The notes beneath the pieces were generated by a model. That model did no database searches. It was not told the origin of the DNA and saw only the letters and a program-made list of their open reading frames with translations. 64,000 nucleotides of DNA from assembly GCA_016711295.1 (NCBI GenBank), contig JADJTE010000010.1, forward strand, positions 62,001 through 126,000, read 5' to 3'. Position 1 is the stretch's first letter. Every line of letters starts with the position of its first letter. The DNA is from Sphingobacteriales bacterium. GTDB lineage: Bacteria; Bacteroidota; Bacteroidia; Chitinophagales; UBA2359. Below are positions 32,282-42,605 of this stretch, one piece after another. Position numbers and translations under genes: made by a program.

Positions 32282-33631
32282 ATGAATATATTACTTGTTG
32301 ATGACGAGGAAAAACTTCGGACCCTGCTGGCGCGAATTATCAGTTTAGAGGGATTTGAAGTTGTTCCTGTGGCTGACTGCAAATCAGCTATAAAAAAATT
32401 AGACCAGGCCGACTTCGACCTTGCGCTATGTGATGTGAAACTGCCGGACGGCAATGGCATTGAGCTATCCAAAATGATAAAAGAGCGGTTTCCGCACATG
32501 GAAATTATTTTATTGACTGCCTATGGCAATATTCCCGATAGTGTACAAGCCATCAAGAATGGAGCATTTGACTATATTACCAAGGGAGACGACAATAATA
32601 GAATAATTCCATTGCTCTACAAGGCAGCCGAAAAAGTATCCTTAGCAAGGCGAGTCTTACAATTGGAAAAGCAAATTGGAGATAAATACTCGTTTGATAA
32701 TATTATTGGAACTTCGAAGGCGATGCGTTTAGCTATTGATTGGGCAAAAAAAGTGGCTGATACAGATACTTCGGTCTTGCTTCTTGGCGAAACAGGAACA
32801 GGCAAAGAGGTTTTTGCGCAAGCAATTCATACATCGAGCCGCCGGTCCAACAAGCCATTTGTCCCTATCAATTGCTCTGCTTTTAGCAAGGAACTGTTAG
32901 AAAGCGAAATGTTCGGACACAAAGCTGGGGCATTTACCGGAGCAAATAAAGACAAGAAAGGCTTGTTTGAAGAAGCCAATACGGGAACTATTTTCTTGGA
33001 CGAAATAGGGGAAATGAGCTTGGAATTGCAGGCAAAACTTTTGCGCACCTTAGAAACGGGGAAATTCATTAAAGTAGGAGATAGCAAATGAGCAAAACCA
33101 ATGTTCGGATTATTGCTGCTACGCACCGCAATTTGCAGCAGGAGATTGAAACTGGGCATTTTCGGCAGGACCTATTCTATCGGCTTTCTGTTTTCCAAAT
33201 CAAATTGCCGCCCTTGCGAGAGGGTGGCAGACATTGAAGCAATAGCCAAACATTTTGTTGCTTTGTTTGCGCTTAAAACAAACAAGAAGCCAATATCCCT
33301 TTCTGCCGAATTTTTGGAAGCCCTCAAACGACATGAATGGCGAGGGAATATACGAGAATTAAGAAATGTAATTGAGCGTAGCGTGATACTGAGCAACCAT
33401 GAACAATTGACGATTGACGATTTGCCTTTGGAACTGCAACAATTTTCATATTCTAATACGCCGTTTTTGACTAAAAAGACGCTTTCGGCTTTTGATTTAG
33501 CGAATGTCGAAAAACTGCATATACAGAAAGTACTGAACTATGCTAACGGCAATAAAACGGAGGCGGCAAGATTGCTCAATATTGCTACCACCACCCTTTA
33601 CCGCAAATTGGCAGAGTATAATTTGGCTTAA
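32282..33631 (+). CDS. Sigma-54-dependent response regulator (NtrC family) of the kdp locus, frameshifted
   Basis: The receiver domain (residues 1-120) has the acidic pair DDEE near residue 7, the phospho-acceptor Asp in LALCDVKLPDG and Thr in LLTAYG. The AAA+ domain has Walker A LGETGTGKEVFAQ, the sigma-54 contact motif GAFTGA, Walker B TIFLDEIGE, and arginine-finger region FRQDLFYRLSVF. A Fis-type helix-turn-helix ends the protein (GNKTEAARLLNIATTTLYRK). Frames change near 33085 and 33230. The rebuilt length is ~449 residues. It precedes the kdp genes and is separated from them by a terminator and a sigma-54 promoter, so it is the likely activator replacing OmpR-type KdpE. Confidence 0.92.
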
Positions 33632-33653
33632 AATATAGCGAAACGCTATGCCC

Positions 33654-33680
33654 AACCGTTGCATTTTGCAACGGTTTTTT
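33654..33680 (+). terminator. Intrinsic terminator after the regulator gene
   Basis: AACCGTTGCA pairs with TGCAACGGTT around a 3-base TTT loop and is followed by a T-run. It ends the regulator transcript, so kdp genes need their own promoter. Confidence 0.8.
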
Positions 33681-33749
33681 TATTGCTGAAATACCGCCAA
33701 ATCTCCAAAACTATTGCCTACAAAGGGTTTTGAATAGGGTTGAGCTAAT

Positions 33750-33765
33750 TGGAGTGCCCTTTGCA
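33750..33765 (+). promoter_or_regulatory. Sigma-54 (-24/-12) promoter of the kdp operon
   Basis: TGGAGTGCCCTTTGCA has GG at 33751-33752 and GC at 33763-33764 with exactly 10 bases between them, the strict sigma-54 spacing, and the conserved TTTGCA at -12. Transcription would start near 33776, ~165 bases before the first small ORF. The adjacent NtrC-type gene supports it. Confidence 0.7.
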
Positions 33766-33939
33766 ATAAGCTATGCCAGAACACAAGATATCAATCGAAA
33801 TGGAGGGCAATAAAGTATAGAGACGCTCTCAAAACCTCGTTGTCATCTTCTATGGAGGCGTAGCATTGCAATACCGGATTATTGTTCTCTCGAAAAAAAT
33901 ATTAAATGATTATCACAAACCAATAAATACATCAAGTAT

Positions 33940-34023
33940 ATGATGACTGTAATTCTTATCGCGGTGGGGCTTTTATGCTTTGCACTATTTTTTAAAACCA
34001 TCCATTTTTTTGAAAAAATCTAA
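33940..34023 (+). CDS. 27-residue single-helix membrane peptide at the head of kdp
   Basis: MMTVILIAVGLLCFALFFKT followed by IHFFEKI is one hydrophobic helix with a short basic/acidic tail. It is read in the same direction, ends 5 bases before kdpF, and lies downstream of the sigma-54 promoter. It resembles KdpF in size and topology but not clearly in sequence. It may be a second accessory peptide of the Kdp complex, or a leader. Confidence 0.55.
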   Translation: MMTVILIAVGLLCFALFFKTIHFFEKI

Positions 34024-34028
34024 ACAAC

Positions 34029-34106
34029 ATGATTGCACTTTTCATCATCGCCATCGGGCTTTTTGCTTATATAGTATATGTGCTGCTTAAACCCGAAAAA
34101 TTTTGA
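34029..34106 (+). CDS. kdpF: K(+)-transporting ATPase subunit KdpF
   Basis: The 25-residue peptide (MIALFIIAIGLFAYIVYVLL then KPEKF) is a single helix ending in the L-x-x-P-E-x-F pattern of KdpF, which stabilises the KdpABC complex in the inner membrane. It lies 42 bases before kdpA. Confidence 0.88.
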   Translation: MIALFIIAIGLFAYIVYVLLKPEKF

Positions 34107-34148
34107 ATCAAATACCAATTATCCATTGTCATTTATCAATTATAAGAC

Positions 34149-35835
34149 ATGAATACCGAAATCTTAGGCATCATAGCTATGTTTAGCCTTACTCTGCTGC
34201 TATCCATTCCGTTAGGAAAATATATAGCAAGGGTTTATGCGGGCGAGAACACCCTACTTGACCCGATTTTTAATCCAGTAGAGCGTTTATTTTTCAGGCT
34301 ATCGGGCATCGACCCCAAAGCCGATATGACTTGGAAGCAACATCTTATGGCGCTACCAGCATCAATATGCTTTGGTTTGTAATGAGCATGATTATACTTA
34401 CTAACATGAGCTGGCTACCCCTAAACCCAGATAACAACCCAAGCCAATCGGCTGATTTAGCTTTTAATACCACTATCTCCTTTTTGGTAAACTGCAACTT
34501 GCAGCATTATTCAGGCGAAACAGGCATCAGTTATTTAGGTCAGTTATGGCTAATGTTTTTGCAATTTGTAACAGCAGGCATAGGTATGGCTGCGGCAGCG
34601 GTAGTATTTAAATCATTTAGAGAGAAATCGACGACGCAATTGGGCAATTTTTACGATTATTTTTTGAAGTCTTGCACCCGAATATTGTTGCCTATATCGC
34701 TTGCCATTGCCGCCATACTGGTTTTTGAAGGAATGCCTATGACTTTTGAAGGGAAAGACACCATGATAAATATGCAAGGCGATACGGTACAGGTTTCGAG
34801 AGGTCCGGTGGCGGCATTCGTACCTATTAAACACGTAGGCACCAACGGCGGTGGTTTTTTTGGAGCTAATAGTTCTCATCCACTTGAAAACCCTACTTAT
34901 CTTACAAATATGGCAGAAATGTTTGCGCAGTTTATCATCCTATGGCTATGGTTTTTGCATTTGGCTTTTTTATTAAGCGACCAAAATTTGCTTTGATGAT
35001 ATATATAGTAATGACCATTGGCTTTTTATTGCTTGCCATACCCAATATTATCATGGAGGCGAACGGCAACCCTGCTATTGAAAAGATGGGTATTAATACT
35101 TCGCTTGGAGCAATGGAGGGAAAAGAGATAAGAATTGGTGCTGCCGCTTCTGGGTTTTGGACTATTGTAACTACGGTGATTTCTACGGGGTCTGTCAATT
35201 CGATGCACGATAGTACCATGCCACTTTCGGGAATGAATGAATTATTAGCCATGATGACAAACTCATTCTATGGCGGAGTGGGCGTAGGGATACTCAATAT
35301 TTTTATCTATATCATACTGGCAGTGTTTATAGCAGGATTAATGGTGGGACGGACACCCGAATTGATGGGCAAAAAAATTGAAGCCAGAGAAATGAAAATT
35401 GCTATGATAGTAGCACTTGCTCATCCATTCATCATTCTTGGGGGCACAGCCTTAGCGGCAGCATTTCCTTCGTTTGGCTCCGCTGCAATCAGCAACCCTG
35501 GTTTTCACGGGTTTAGTCAGATCTTGTATGAATATACATCGTCGGCAGCTAATAACGGAAGTGGCTTTGAAGGCTTGGGCGACAATACGCCTTGGTGGAA
35601 TATTTCTACGGGTATTGTTCTCCTGTTTGGACGTTTCATTCCTATCATCGGACCGGTGGCTATTGCGGGTTTATTGGCGCAAAAAAAATATATTCCCGAA
35701 AGCGCAGGCACGCTCAAAACAGACACCGCTACTTTTGGTTTAATGATTTTTGTCGTCATTGTCATTATTGCTGCATTAGCATTTTTTCCTGCACTTGCCT
35801 TAGGACCCATAGCAGAACATTTCTCACTCTATTAA
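34149..35835 (+). CDS. kdpA: K(+)-transporting ATPase subunit A (KdpA), frameshifted
   Basis: KdpA is the potassium-selective channel-like subunit. About ten membrane helices and the four selectivity-filter-like segments are visible: NTTISFLVNCNLQHYSGE, KHVGTNGGGFFGANSSHPLE, NSMHDSTMPLSGMNELLAMM and FSQILYEYTSSAANNGSGFE. Frames change near 34350 and 34950. The rebuilt length is ~562 residues, normal for the family. It forms the operon kdpF-A-B-C with the following genes. Confidence 0.95.
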
Positions 35836-35847
35836 AATTCGGAGTTT

Positions 35848-37860
35848 ATGTCAACGCCAAAAAATACATCGCTGTTTCAGCCCGAGTTAGCAAAAGAGGC
35901 ACTAAGCCAGCTTTTATTAAACTCAATCCAAAAATTATGTTTCGCAATCCCATCATGTTTTGGTATGGGTCGGAACACTCGTAATGCTCTTTGTCGCGCT
36001 CTGGACTTTATTCGTGCCACTGGGCAGGGATCATTCGCTTACAATTTTACTGTATTTGTTGTCTTATTTTTCACTTTACTTTTTGCCAATTTTGCCGAAG
36101 CTATTGCCGAAGCACGAGGAAAAGCACAAGCCGACAGCCTAAGAAAAACGAGAGAAGAAACACCTGCCAAATTAGACAATGGGCAAATAGTGTCTTCTTC
36201 CTCGCTTAGAAAAGGCGATATTTTTATTTGCACAGCAGGCGACATCATCCCAACCGACGGTGAAATTATAGAGGGTTTGGCAACTATTGACGAGAGTGCC
36301 ATTACGGGCGAAAGCGCACCTGTTATTCGAGAAGCTGGCGGCGACAAATCATCGGTTACCGGAGGTACGAAGGTTTTGTCTGATAAAATTAAAGTAGCAG
36401 TGACTACCCAGCCCGGAGAAAGCTTTTTAGACAAAATGATCGCCTTGGTGGAGGGTGCAAGCCGACAGAAAACACCCAATGAAATAGCACTCACTATCCT
36501 TTTAGCGGGTTTCACGCTGGTATTCATCCTTGTTTGTGTTACGCTGAAACCCTTTGCCGATTATGCCAACACGCCCATTACCATAGCAGCCTTTATTTCG
36601 CTTTTTGTATGCTTAATTCCTACGACTATTGGCGGTCTGCTCTCTGCTATTGGCATAGCAGGTATGGACAGAGCTTTGAGGGCAAATGTGATTACTAAAA
36701 GCGGTAAAGCTGTTGAAACAGCGGGCGATATCGATGTGTTGCTTTTAGATAAAACGGGAACCATCACTATTGGCAATCGTAAAGCAACCAAATTTCATCT
36801 CGCACAAGGTGTAGACGAAAAACAGTTTGTTAAAAGCGCAGTACTAAGCTCTGCGAGTGATGATACGCCCGAAGGAAAATCAATCCTCGAATTAGCGGGA
36901 ATTAGCCCGCACAGTTATCCGATAGAAAACCCACGCTTTATAAAATTTACCGCTGAAACCAGAAGTTCGGGTATAGATTTCGAAAATACCCGCATACGCA
37001 AAGGTGCTGGCGATGCCATTCGAAGCCTTTGTGAGAAATCGGGCAACGTTTTTCCGAAAGAAGTGGAGGAAATTATAACTAATATTTCGAGTAACGGAGG
37101 CACACCGTTGGTGGTATCGGAAAACGAAAAAGTACTTGGTGTGATTGAGTTGCAAGACATCATTAAGCCAGGAATACAAGAACGCTTTGAACGCTTGCGC
37201 AAAATGGGCATTAAAACCGTGATGGTTACAGGAGATAATCCTTTGACCGCTAAATATATTGCCGAGAAAGCAGGAGTAGATGATTTTATTGCCGAAGCAA
37301 AACCAGAAGATAAAATGAATTATATTCGCAAAGAACAAGCAGAAGGCAGATTGGTTGCTATGATGGGCGATGGAACTAACGACGCGCCCGCCCTTGCGCA
37401 AGCCGATGTAGGGGTAGCTATGAATAGCGGGACCCAAGCCGCCAAAGAAGCGGGTAATATGGTTGATTTGGACAACGACCCCACCAAACTCATCGAGGTG
37501 GTCGAAATAGGAAAACAACTTTTGATGACAAGAGGCGCGCTCACCACATTTAGTATTGCCAATGATGTAGCAAAATATTTCGCGCTTGTTCCAGCTTTGT
37601 TCGTTGCATCAATTCCTGCCTTTCAAACATTAAACGTCATGCGCCTTCATTCGCCTGAGAGTGCCATACTATCAGCGGTCATTTTCAATGCCATCATCAT
37701 TCTCTTGCTCATTCCACTTGCATTAGAAGGCGTTTCGTACAAGCCTATTGGTGCTAGTGCATTGCTCCGTAGGAATCTTTTTATCTATGGTTTAGGAGGG
37801 ATAATTGCCCCTTTTATCGGCATAAAATTGATAGATTTACTAATCTCAATATTTATATAA
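35848..37860 (+). CDS. kdpB: K(+)-transporting P-type ATPase subunit B (KdpB), frameshifted near N-terminus
   Basis: KdpB is the ATP-hydrolysing subunit. The actuator motif ITGESAPV, phosphorylation motif LLLDKTGTIT (Asp is phosphorylated), the nucleotide-binding domain with GAGDAIRSL, and the hinge MMGDGTNDAPALAQAD are present. Residues ~20-65 are scrambled: parts of the true first helices appear in two other frames (FIKLNPKIMFRNPIM; VWVGTLVMLFVALWTLFV), so at least three indels lie in 35900-36045. The length of ~670 residues is typical. It starts 12 bases after kdpA. Confidence 0.95.
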   Translation: MSTPKNTSLFQPELAKEALSQLLLNSIQKLCFAIPSCFGMGRNTRNALCRALDFIRATGQGSFAYNFTVFVVLFFTLLFANFAEAIAEARGKAQADSLRKTREETPAKLDNGQIVSSSSLRKGDIFICTAGDIIPTDGEIIEGLATIDESAITGESAPVIREAGGDKSSVTGGTKVLSDKIKVAVTTQPGESFLDKMIALVEGASRQKTPNEIALTILLAGFTLVFILVCVTLKPFADYANTPITIAAFISLFVCLIPTTIGGLLSAIGIAGMDRALRANVITKSGKAVETAGDIDVLLLDKTGTITIGNRKATKFHLAQGVDEKQFVKSAVLSSASDDTPEGKSILELAGISPHSYPIENPRFIKFTAETRSSGIDFENTRIRKGAGDAIRSLCEKSGNVFPKEVEEIITNISSNGGTPLVVSENEKVLGVIELQDIIKPGIQERFERLRKMGIKTVMVTGDNPLTAKYIAEKAGVDDFIAEAKPEDKMNYIRKEQAEGRLVAMMGDGTNDAPALAQADVGVAMNSGTQAAKEAGNMVDLDNDPTKLIEVVEIGKQLLMTRGALTTFSIANDVAKYFALVPALFVASIPAFQTLNVMRLHSPESAILSAVIFNAIIILLLIPLALEGVSYKPIGASALLRRNLFIYGLGGIIAPFIGIKLIDLLISIFI

Positions 37861-37874
37861 TAAAATAAATTAAA

Positions 37875-38435
37875 ATGAAAAATAATATCCTGCCAGCTAT
37901 TAGGCTAACCTTGCTTTGTATCGCTTTGCTTGTTGGTGCTTACACCTTAGTAGTCTGGGGAATAGCACAACTGACACCCAACAAAGGGAAAGGCAAAACG
38001 ATTACGCACGACGGAAAAACATTTTACGGCAATATCGCACAAAATTTTTCTGACGATAAATATTTCTCTTCCCGACCATCTGCCGTTGCTTATAATGCAG
38101 CAGGAAGCGCGGGCAGCAACAAAAGCCCTTCCAATGCCGATTATTTAGCCGAAGTGCAAGGGCGAATTGATACCTTTATGGTTCATAATCCGGATATAGA
38201 CAAATCAGAAATTCCGGTCGATTTAGTTACCGCCAGTGGCAGCGGCTTAGATCCACATATTTCTGTGCAAGCTGCCAAGGTACAGATAAAACGAATTTCT
38301 AAAATACGCGGAATTTCCGAAGCTGACATTCAGCAACTCATTAGTGCTCATATCGAAAAACCATTGCTTGGTCTATTCGGACCTGAAAAAATCAATGTTC
38401 TCCAACTAAATATCGCACTTGATAACCTAAAATAA
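37875..38435 (+). CDS. kdpC: K(+)-transporting ATPase subunit C (KdpC)
   Basis: The intact 186-residue protein has one N-terminal membrane helix (LTLLCIALLVGAYTLVVWGI) and a periplasmic domain with the family's SGSGLDPHISVQAA and YFSSRPSAVAYNAAGSAGSN segments. KdpC assembles with KdpA/KdpB and raises ATP affinity. It begins 14 bases after kdpB and ends one base before the porin gene. Confidence 0.95.
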   Translation: MKNNILPAIRLTLLCIALLVGAYTLVVWGIAQLTPNKGKGKTITHDGKTFYGNIAQNFSDDKYFSSRPSAVAYNAAGSAGSNKSPSNADYLAEVQGRIDTFMVHNPDIDKSEIPVDLVTASGSGLDPHISVQAAKVQIKRISKIRGISEADIQQLISAHIEKPLLGLFGPEKINVLQLNIALDNLK

Positions 38436-39620
38436 GTGATGAAAAATATCATGAAATCCACTTTCATATTTTTATTCTTCAATCTCTTGCTTTCGACTTC
38501 TAATTACTTGGTGGCACAAACAACAGCCTCAAATACTGACCACCAAGGCATTATCCCGCAGATAGAAAAAGAAAGCACAAACAGCAAACAGCCTAAGTCC
38601 ATCGGACAAATTTCTGATGCCCTTACTATTGCAGGCTACCTCGAAACTTATTACAGCTACGATTTTGCAAATCCAGAGAACCATGTTCGCCAACCATTTA
38701 TATATGCGTATAACCGGCATAATGAAATTAATTTAAATTTGGGCTATATCAAACTGGCATACTCAAGCGAAAACATTCGTTCCAATATTTCACTGATGGC
38801 AGGAACTTACAGCAACGACAACCTTTCGGCAGAGCCCGGTGTTTTGAAGAATGTTTACGAAGCTAATGTAGGATTTAAGATTTTTGAGAAAAAGAATATA
38901 TGGATTGATGCAGGAATAATGCCCGCACATATCGGGTTTGAAAGTGCGATAGGAAAAGATTGTTGGGCATTGACCAGAAGTATTATGGCAGAAAATTCGC
39001 CTTATTACGAAACAGGAGCAAAGATTTCTTACACCACCGATAACGGCAAATGGTTCATTAGTGCTTTAATCCTTAATGGGTGGCAGCGCATTTACCGCAA
39101 AGATGGAAATAATTTTCCTGCTTTTGGGCATCAACTCATGTTCAAGCCCAATTCAAAAATGATGCTCAACAGTAGTTCATTTATCGGCAACGATATGCCC
39201 GACAGTACCAAACAAATGCGCTATTTTCATAATTTGTATGGACAGTTTCAAATAACGGAACGCTTGGCACTCATTGCTGGTTTTGACATAGGCGCACAGC
39301 AAACAGCCCAACACAATAGCACCTATAATACATGGTACGCGCCCATTCTGATACTAAAACTAAGCCCTACTGATAAATTCAGCATTGCAGCGAGAGCCGA
39401 ATATTATAGCGACAAAAATGGCACCATCATAGCCACCCAAACGCCAAATAATTTTCAGACCTTTGGTTATTCATTAAATTTGGACTGCCTCATTCACAAC
39501 AACGTTTGGTGGCGGGTAGAGGGCAGGGGCTTTTCAAGCAAAGACAAGATTTTTAGCTTGAACGAGAAACCCAATAACAACAACTATTTCTTAACTACTT
39601 CAATTGCCATTTCGTTTTGA
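38436..39620 (+). CDS. Outer-membrane beta-barrel porin of the kdp operon
   Basis: The 394-residue protein has a signal peptide (FIFLFFNLLLSTSNYLVAQ), a linker, and about 14-16 amphipathic strands (GYLETYYSYDF, NLGYIKLAYSSENIRSNISL). It ends in SIAISF, an aromatic-terminal outer-membrane signature. It resembles the BBP2/DUF1597-like porins of Bacteroidota. It is contiguous with kdpC, and its stop overlaps the next start, so it is translationally coupled to the potassium system and may let K+ cross the outer membrane. Confidence 0.8.
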   Translation: MMKNIMKSTFIFLFFNLLLSTSNYLVAQTTASNTDHQGIIPQIEKESTNSKQPKSIGQISDALTIAGYLETYYSYDFANPENHVRQPFIYAYNRHNEINLNLGYIKLAYSSENIRSNISLMAGTYSNDNLSAEPGVLKNVYEANVGFKIFEKKNIWIDAGIMPAHIGFESAIGKDCWALTRSIMAENSPYYETGAKISYTTDNGKWFISALILNGWQRIYRKDGNNFPAFGHQLMFKPNSKMMLNSSSFIGNDMPDSTKQMRYFHNLYGQFQITERLALIAGFDIGAQQTAQHNSTYNTWYAPILILKLSPTDKFSIAARAEYYSDKNGTIIATQTPNNFQTFGYSLNLDCLIHNNVWWRVEGRGFSSKDKIFSLNEKPNNNNYFLTTSIAISF

Positions 39621-40741
39621 AAGAAAGAGAAGAAAATGTGCAGTACTTTCTTGACCTTATAAAAAAATCAAGGCGCGGAAAGTTTAAAATCTATATCGGT
39701 ATGAGTGCTGGTGTAGGAAAAACTTTTCGCATGCTGCAAGAAGCACACGCGCTGCAAAGAAACGGCATTGATGTAAAAATTGGCTACGTTGAAACACATA
39801 ACCGTGCCGAAACACAGGCCCTGATAGACGGATTAGCCGTAATTCCAAGAAGAAGTATATTTTATAAAGGCAAGGAATTAGAAGAGTTAGATGTTCAAGC
39901 CATCATCGCCCTACGCCCAGAAGTGGTGATTATAGACGAGTTGGCACACTCTAACATACAAGGCAGCAAAAACGAAAAACGCTGGCAAGATGTATTAGAA
40001 ATCCTCGATACAGGAATAAACGTAATTAGCGCGGTAAACATTCAGCACATAGAAAGCCTGAACGAAGAAGTAAAGGCAATTACTGGCATTGAAGTAGCAG
40101 AAAGGATTCCCGATAAAGTATTAGCATTAGCTGACGAGGTAGTCAACATTGATTTAACCGCCGACGAACTGATTCTGCGCTTGAAAGAAGGTAAGATTTA
40201 CGAGGCTGAAAAAATTCAGATGGCACTAAATAATTTTTTTAAGCCCGACCATATCTTGCAATTGCGCCAGTTGGCTTTGAGAGAAGTAGCATCGCAAGTA
40301 GAACGAAAGGTAGATATTGAAGTGCCCAAGAATATAGTGCATCGCCAAGAAAAATTTTTAGCTTGTATCAGCAGTAATGAAAAAACAGCTAAACGTGTGA
40401 TTCGTAAAACAGCACGCTTGGCAAGTTATTATAATGCAAAATGGCTCGTGCTTTATGTGCAAGCGCCCAACGAAAATACGACTAACATCTCATCAGATAA
40501 ACAGCGATACCTCATCAACAATTTTAAACTCGCTACCGAATTGGGTGCGGAGGTAATTCAGGTGCAAGAAAAAAATATCCCCGCCGCTATCATCAACCAA
40601 GCACACAAACACCATGTAACTACTATCTGCATCGGCAAACCACATCTGAGTTTGCTCAAAATTATTTTAGCCACCAGTATTTTTAACGAATTGTTGAACA
40701 ATCTCGCAGCAGCCGAAATCGATATTATTATTTTGAATTAA
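39617..40741 (+). CDS. kdpD: KdpD-type sensor: N-terminal KdpD and universal stress domains, no kinase
   Basis: The 374 residues cover the KdpD domain (KIYIGMSAGVGKTFRMLQEA with a Walker A-like GMSAGVGKT, VIIDELAHSN as Walker B-like, NVISAVNIQHIESLNE) and a Usp domain (KFLACISSNEKTAKRVIRK to FNELLNNLAAAEIDIIILN). The four-helix membrane part and the kinase of classical KdpD are missing. The first codon is TTG, sharing three bases with the porin's TGA stop, with no in-frame ATG before GMSAGVG. Its partner is presumably the separate kinase 107 bases downstream. Confidence 0.88.
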   Translation: MKEREENVQYFLDLIKKSRRGKFKIYIGMSAGVGKTFRMLQEAHALQRNGIDVKIGYVETHNRAETQALIDGLAVIPRRSIFYKGKELEELDVQAIIALRPEVVIIDELAHSNIQGSKNEKRWQDVLEILDTGINVISAVNIQHIESLNEEVKAITGIEVAERIPDKVLALADEVVNIDLTADELILRLKEGKIYEAEKIQMALNNFFKPDHILQLRQLALREVASQVERKVDIEVPKNIVHRQEKFLACISSNEKTAKRVIRKTARLASYYNAKWLVLYVQAPNENTTNISSDKQRYLINNFKLATELGAEVIQVQEKNIPAAIINQAHKHHVTTICIGKPHLSLLKIILATSIFNELLNNLAAAEIDIIILN

Positions 40742-40848
40742 AAATATGTTTTATTATTAAAATAATAAATTACTCAAAATACTACTATCATTATTAAAAT
40801 CTCAATCCCAAAATAACAAAAAATACCTTTTATCCATCCATTATTGCC

Positions 40849-42600
40849 ATGAAAATAAAAATGAAGATTACATTAGGAGTCGGGTTCCTATTTTTGCTGA
40901 TAATTATTCTAAGTGTAGTAGGTATAAAATTTGCCAACCAAATTTCGGGCGAAACGCAAAATATCTTAGCCGATAACTATAAAAGCATTGAGTATAGCCG
41001 AGCTATGCTTATTGGCTTTAGATAAATTGAAGTTTTCCAACGACGCAATTTATAACTTTGAGAATAACCTGAAATTACAACAACAGAATGTTACCGAAAC
41101 TGGCGAAGAACGAGCAACCAATAACTTAACAACTAATTTTGAGAAACTGAAAACAAATGATATTCAACGAAACATGCCTACTGATACTTCGTTGTTGTTA
41201 AGTATACGCGAAGACCTTGCAGATATTATGTTGGTTAATATGGAAGCCATTCAAGGCAAAAGCGAAATAGCAAAGCAAACTGCTAATACAGCTACTGTTG
41301 TGCTTTCAGTAATAGGAACACTCTGTTTTGTTCTCGCATTTACGTTATTAGTAAACCTACCCGCTAATATCGCCGACCCCATTAATGAACTCACCCAAAG
41401 CGTAAAAGAAATTGCCGAAGAAAATTATTCCCAGCGGGTTTATTTCGAGGAACACAATGAATTTGGCGACCTCGCTCATTCTTTTAACGTCATGGCTGAA
41501 AAATTGCAGGAATATAACAGCAGCAATTTGGCAAAACTGATGATGGAGAAAACGCGGATTGAAACCCTTATCAATAATATGAACGACCCCGTAATTAGTT
41601 TAGACGAAAAACAGAATATTCTCTTTATCAATAGCGAAGCACTAAAAATTTCGGGTTTGAAGCACGAAGACGTTGCAGGCAAATCTGCCCAAGAAATTGC
41701 TGTCCATAACGATTTAATTCGCGTACTCATTCAGGAAATTTTGAAACCCAACAAGAGCGAAAACAAACAGCAGCAACCCCTTAAGATTTTTGCCGATAAC
41801 AAAGAAAGCTTTTTGAAAAGAAATCATCCCTATTACAATTGTTCCAACTGCCGAAAGCCAACCCAAACATATTGGAGATGTCATTATTTTGCGGAATATC
41901 ACCTTGTTCAAAGAACTGGATTTTGCCAAAACCAATTTTATTGCTACCATTTCGCACGAACTTAAAACACCTATCTCATCTATCCTTATGAGTTTAGACC
42001 TTTTGAATAATGAAAGAATTGGAAAGATAAATTCTGAACAGCAACAACTTATTCAAAGTGCCAAAGAAGACAGTGAGCGACTTTTGAAAATTACAGGCGA
42101 GCTATTAGACATGACACAAGTCGAAACCGGAAAAATCAGCCTGACTTTACAACCTACACTACCGCAGGAAATTGTTCTGTATGCCACTGAAACCATAAAA
42201 ATTCGGGCAGAACAGAAAAAAATTTTTATCGAAATTGATTGCCCTGAAACACTTCCATCGGTATCTGCCGACCTCGAAAAACAGTATGGGTATTGACTAA
42301 TATCTTGATAAATGCCATCAATTATGCTCACGAAAACCTAAAGTGATACTTAGGGTAAAAGAAATTGGAAACAAAATTCAGTTTTCTGTGCAAGACTTTG
42401 GCAAAGGAATTGACCCGAAGTATAAAGACAGATTGTTTGACCGCTATTTTCAAATTCCGGGCAGCAACAAATCAGGCACCGGACTTGGGCTTGCTATTAG
42501 TAAAGAATTTATTGAAGCCCAAGGAGGAGAAATATCCATGCAAAGCGAAATTGGAGTGGGAAGTATTTTTTTTATCCAACTCAACAAAGCACTTAGATGA
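40849..42600 (+). CDS. Membrane sensor histidine kinase (HAMP-PAS-HisKA-HATPase) of the kdp locus, frameshifted
   Basis: It starts MKIKMKITLGVGFLFLLIII (first helix), followed by a ~150-residue extracytoplasmic helical sensor, a second helix (VVLSVIGTLCFVLAFTLLV) and HAMP. A PAS domain follows (ETLINNMNDPVISLDEKQNI), then the HisKA phospho-acceptor in FIATISHELKTPISSILM, and ATPase boxes DFGKGIDPKYKDRLFDRYF and SGTGLGLAISKEF. Frames change near 41020, 41820 and 42290. The rebuilt length is ~583 residues. By position it is the kinase for the sigma-54 regulator, coupling the soluble KdpD sensor to kdp transcription. It ends 5 bases from the convergent htrA stop. Confidence 0.9.
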
Positions 42601-42605
42601 TGCCT

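Larger units (their letters stand above)
33632..33939. other. Regulatory region between the regulator and the kdp genes
   Basis: It contains an intrinsic terminator (33654-33680) and a sigma-54 promoter candidate (33750-33765), then about 170 bases of leader with no further feature that I recognise. Confidence 0.6.
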
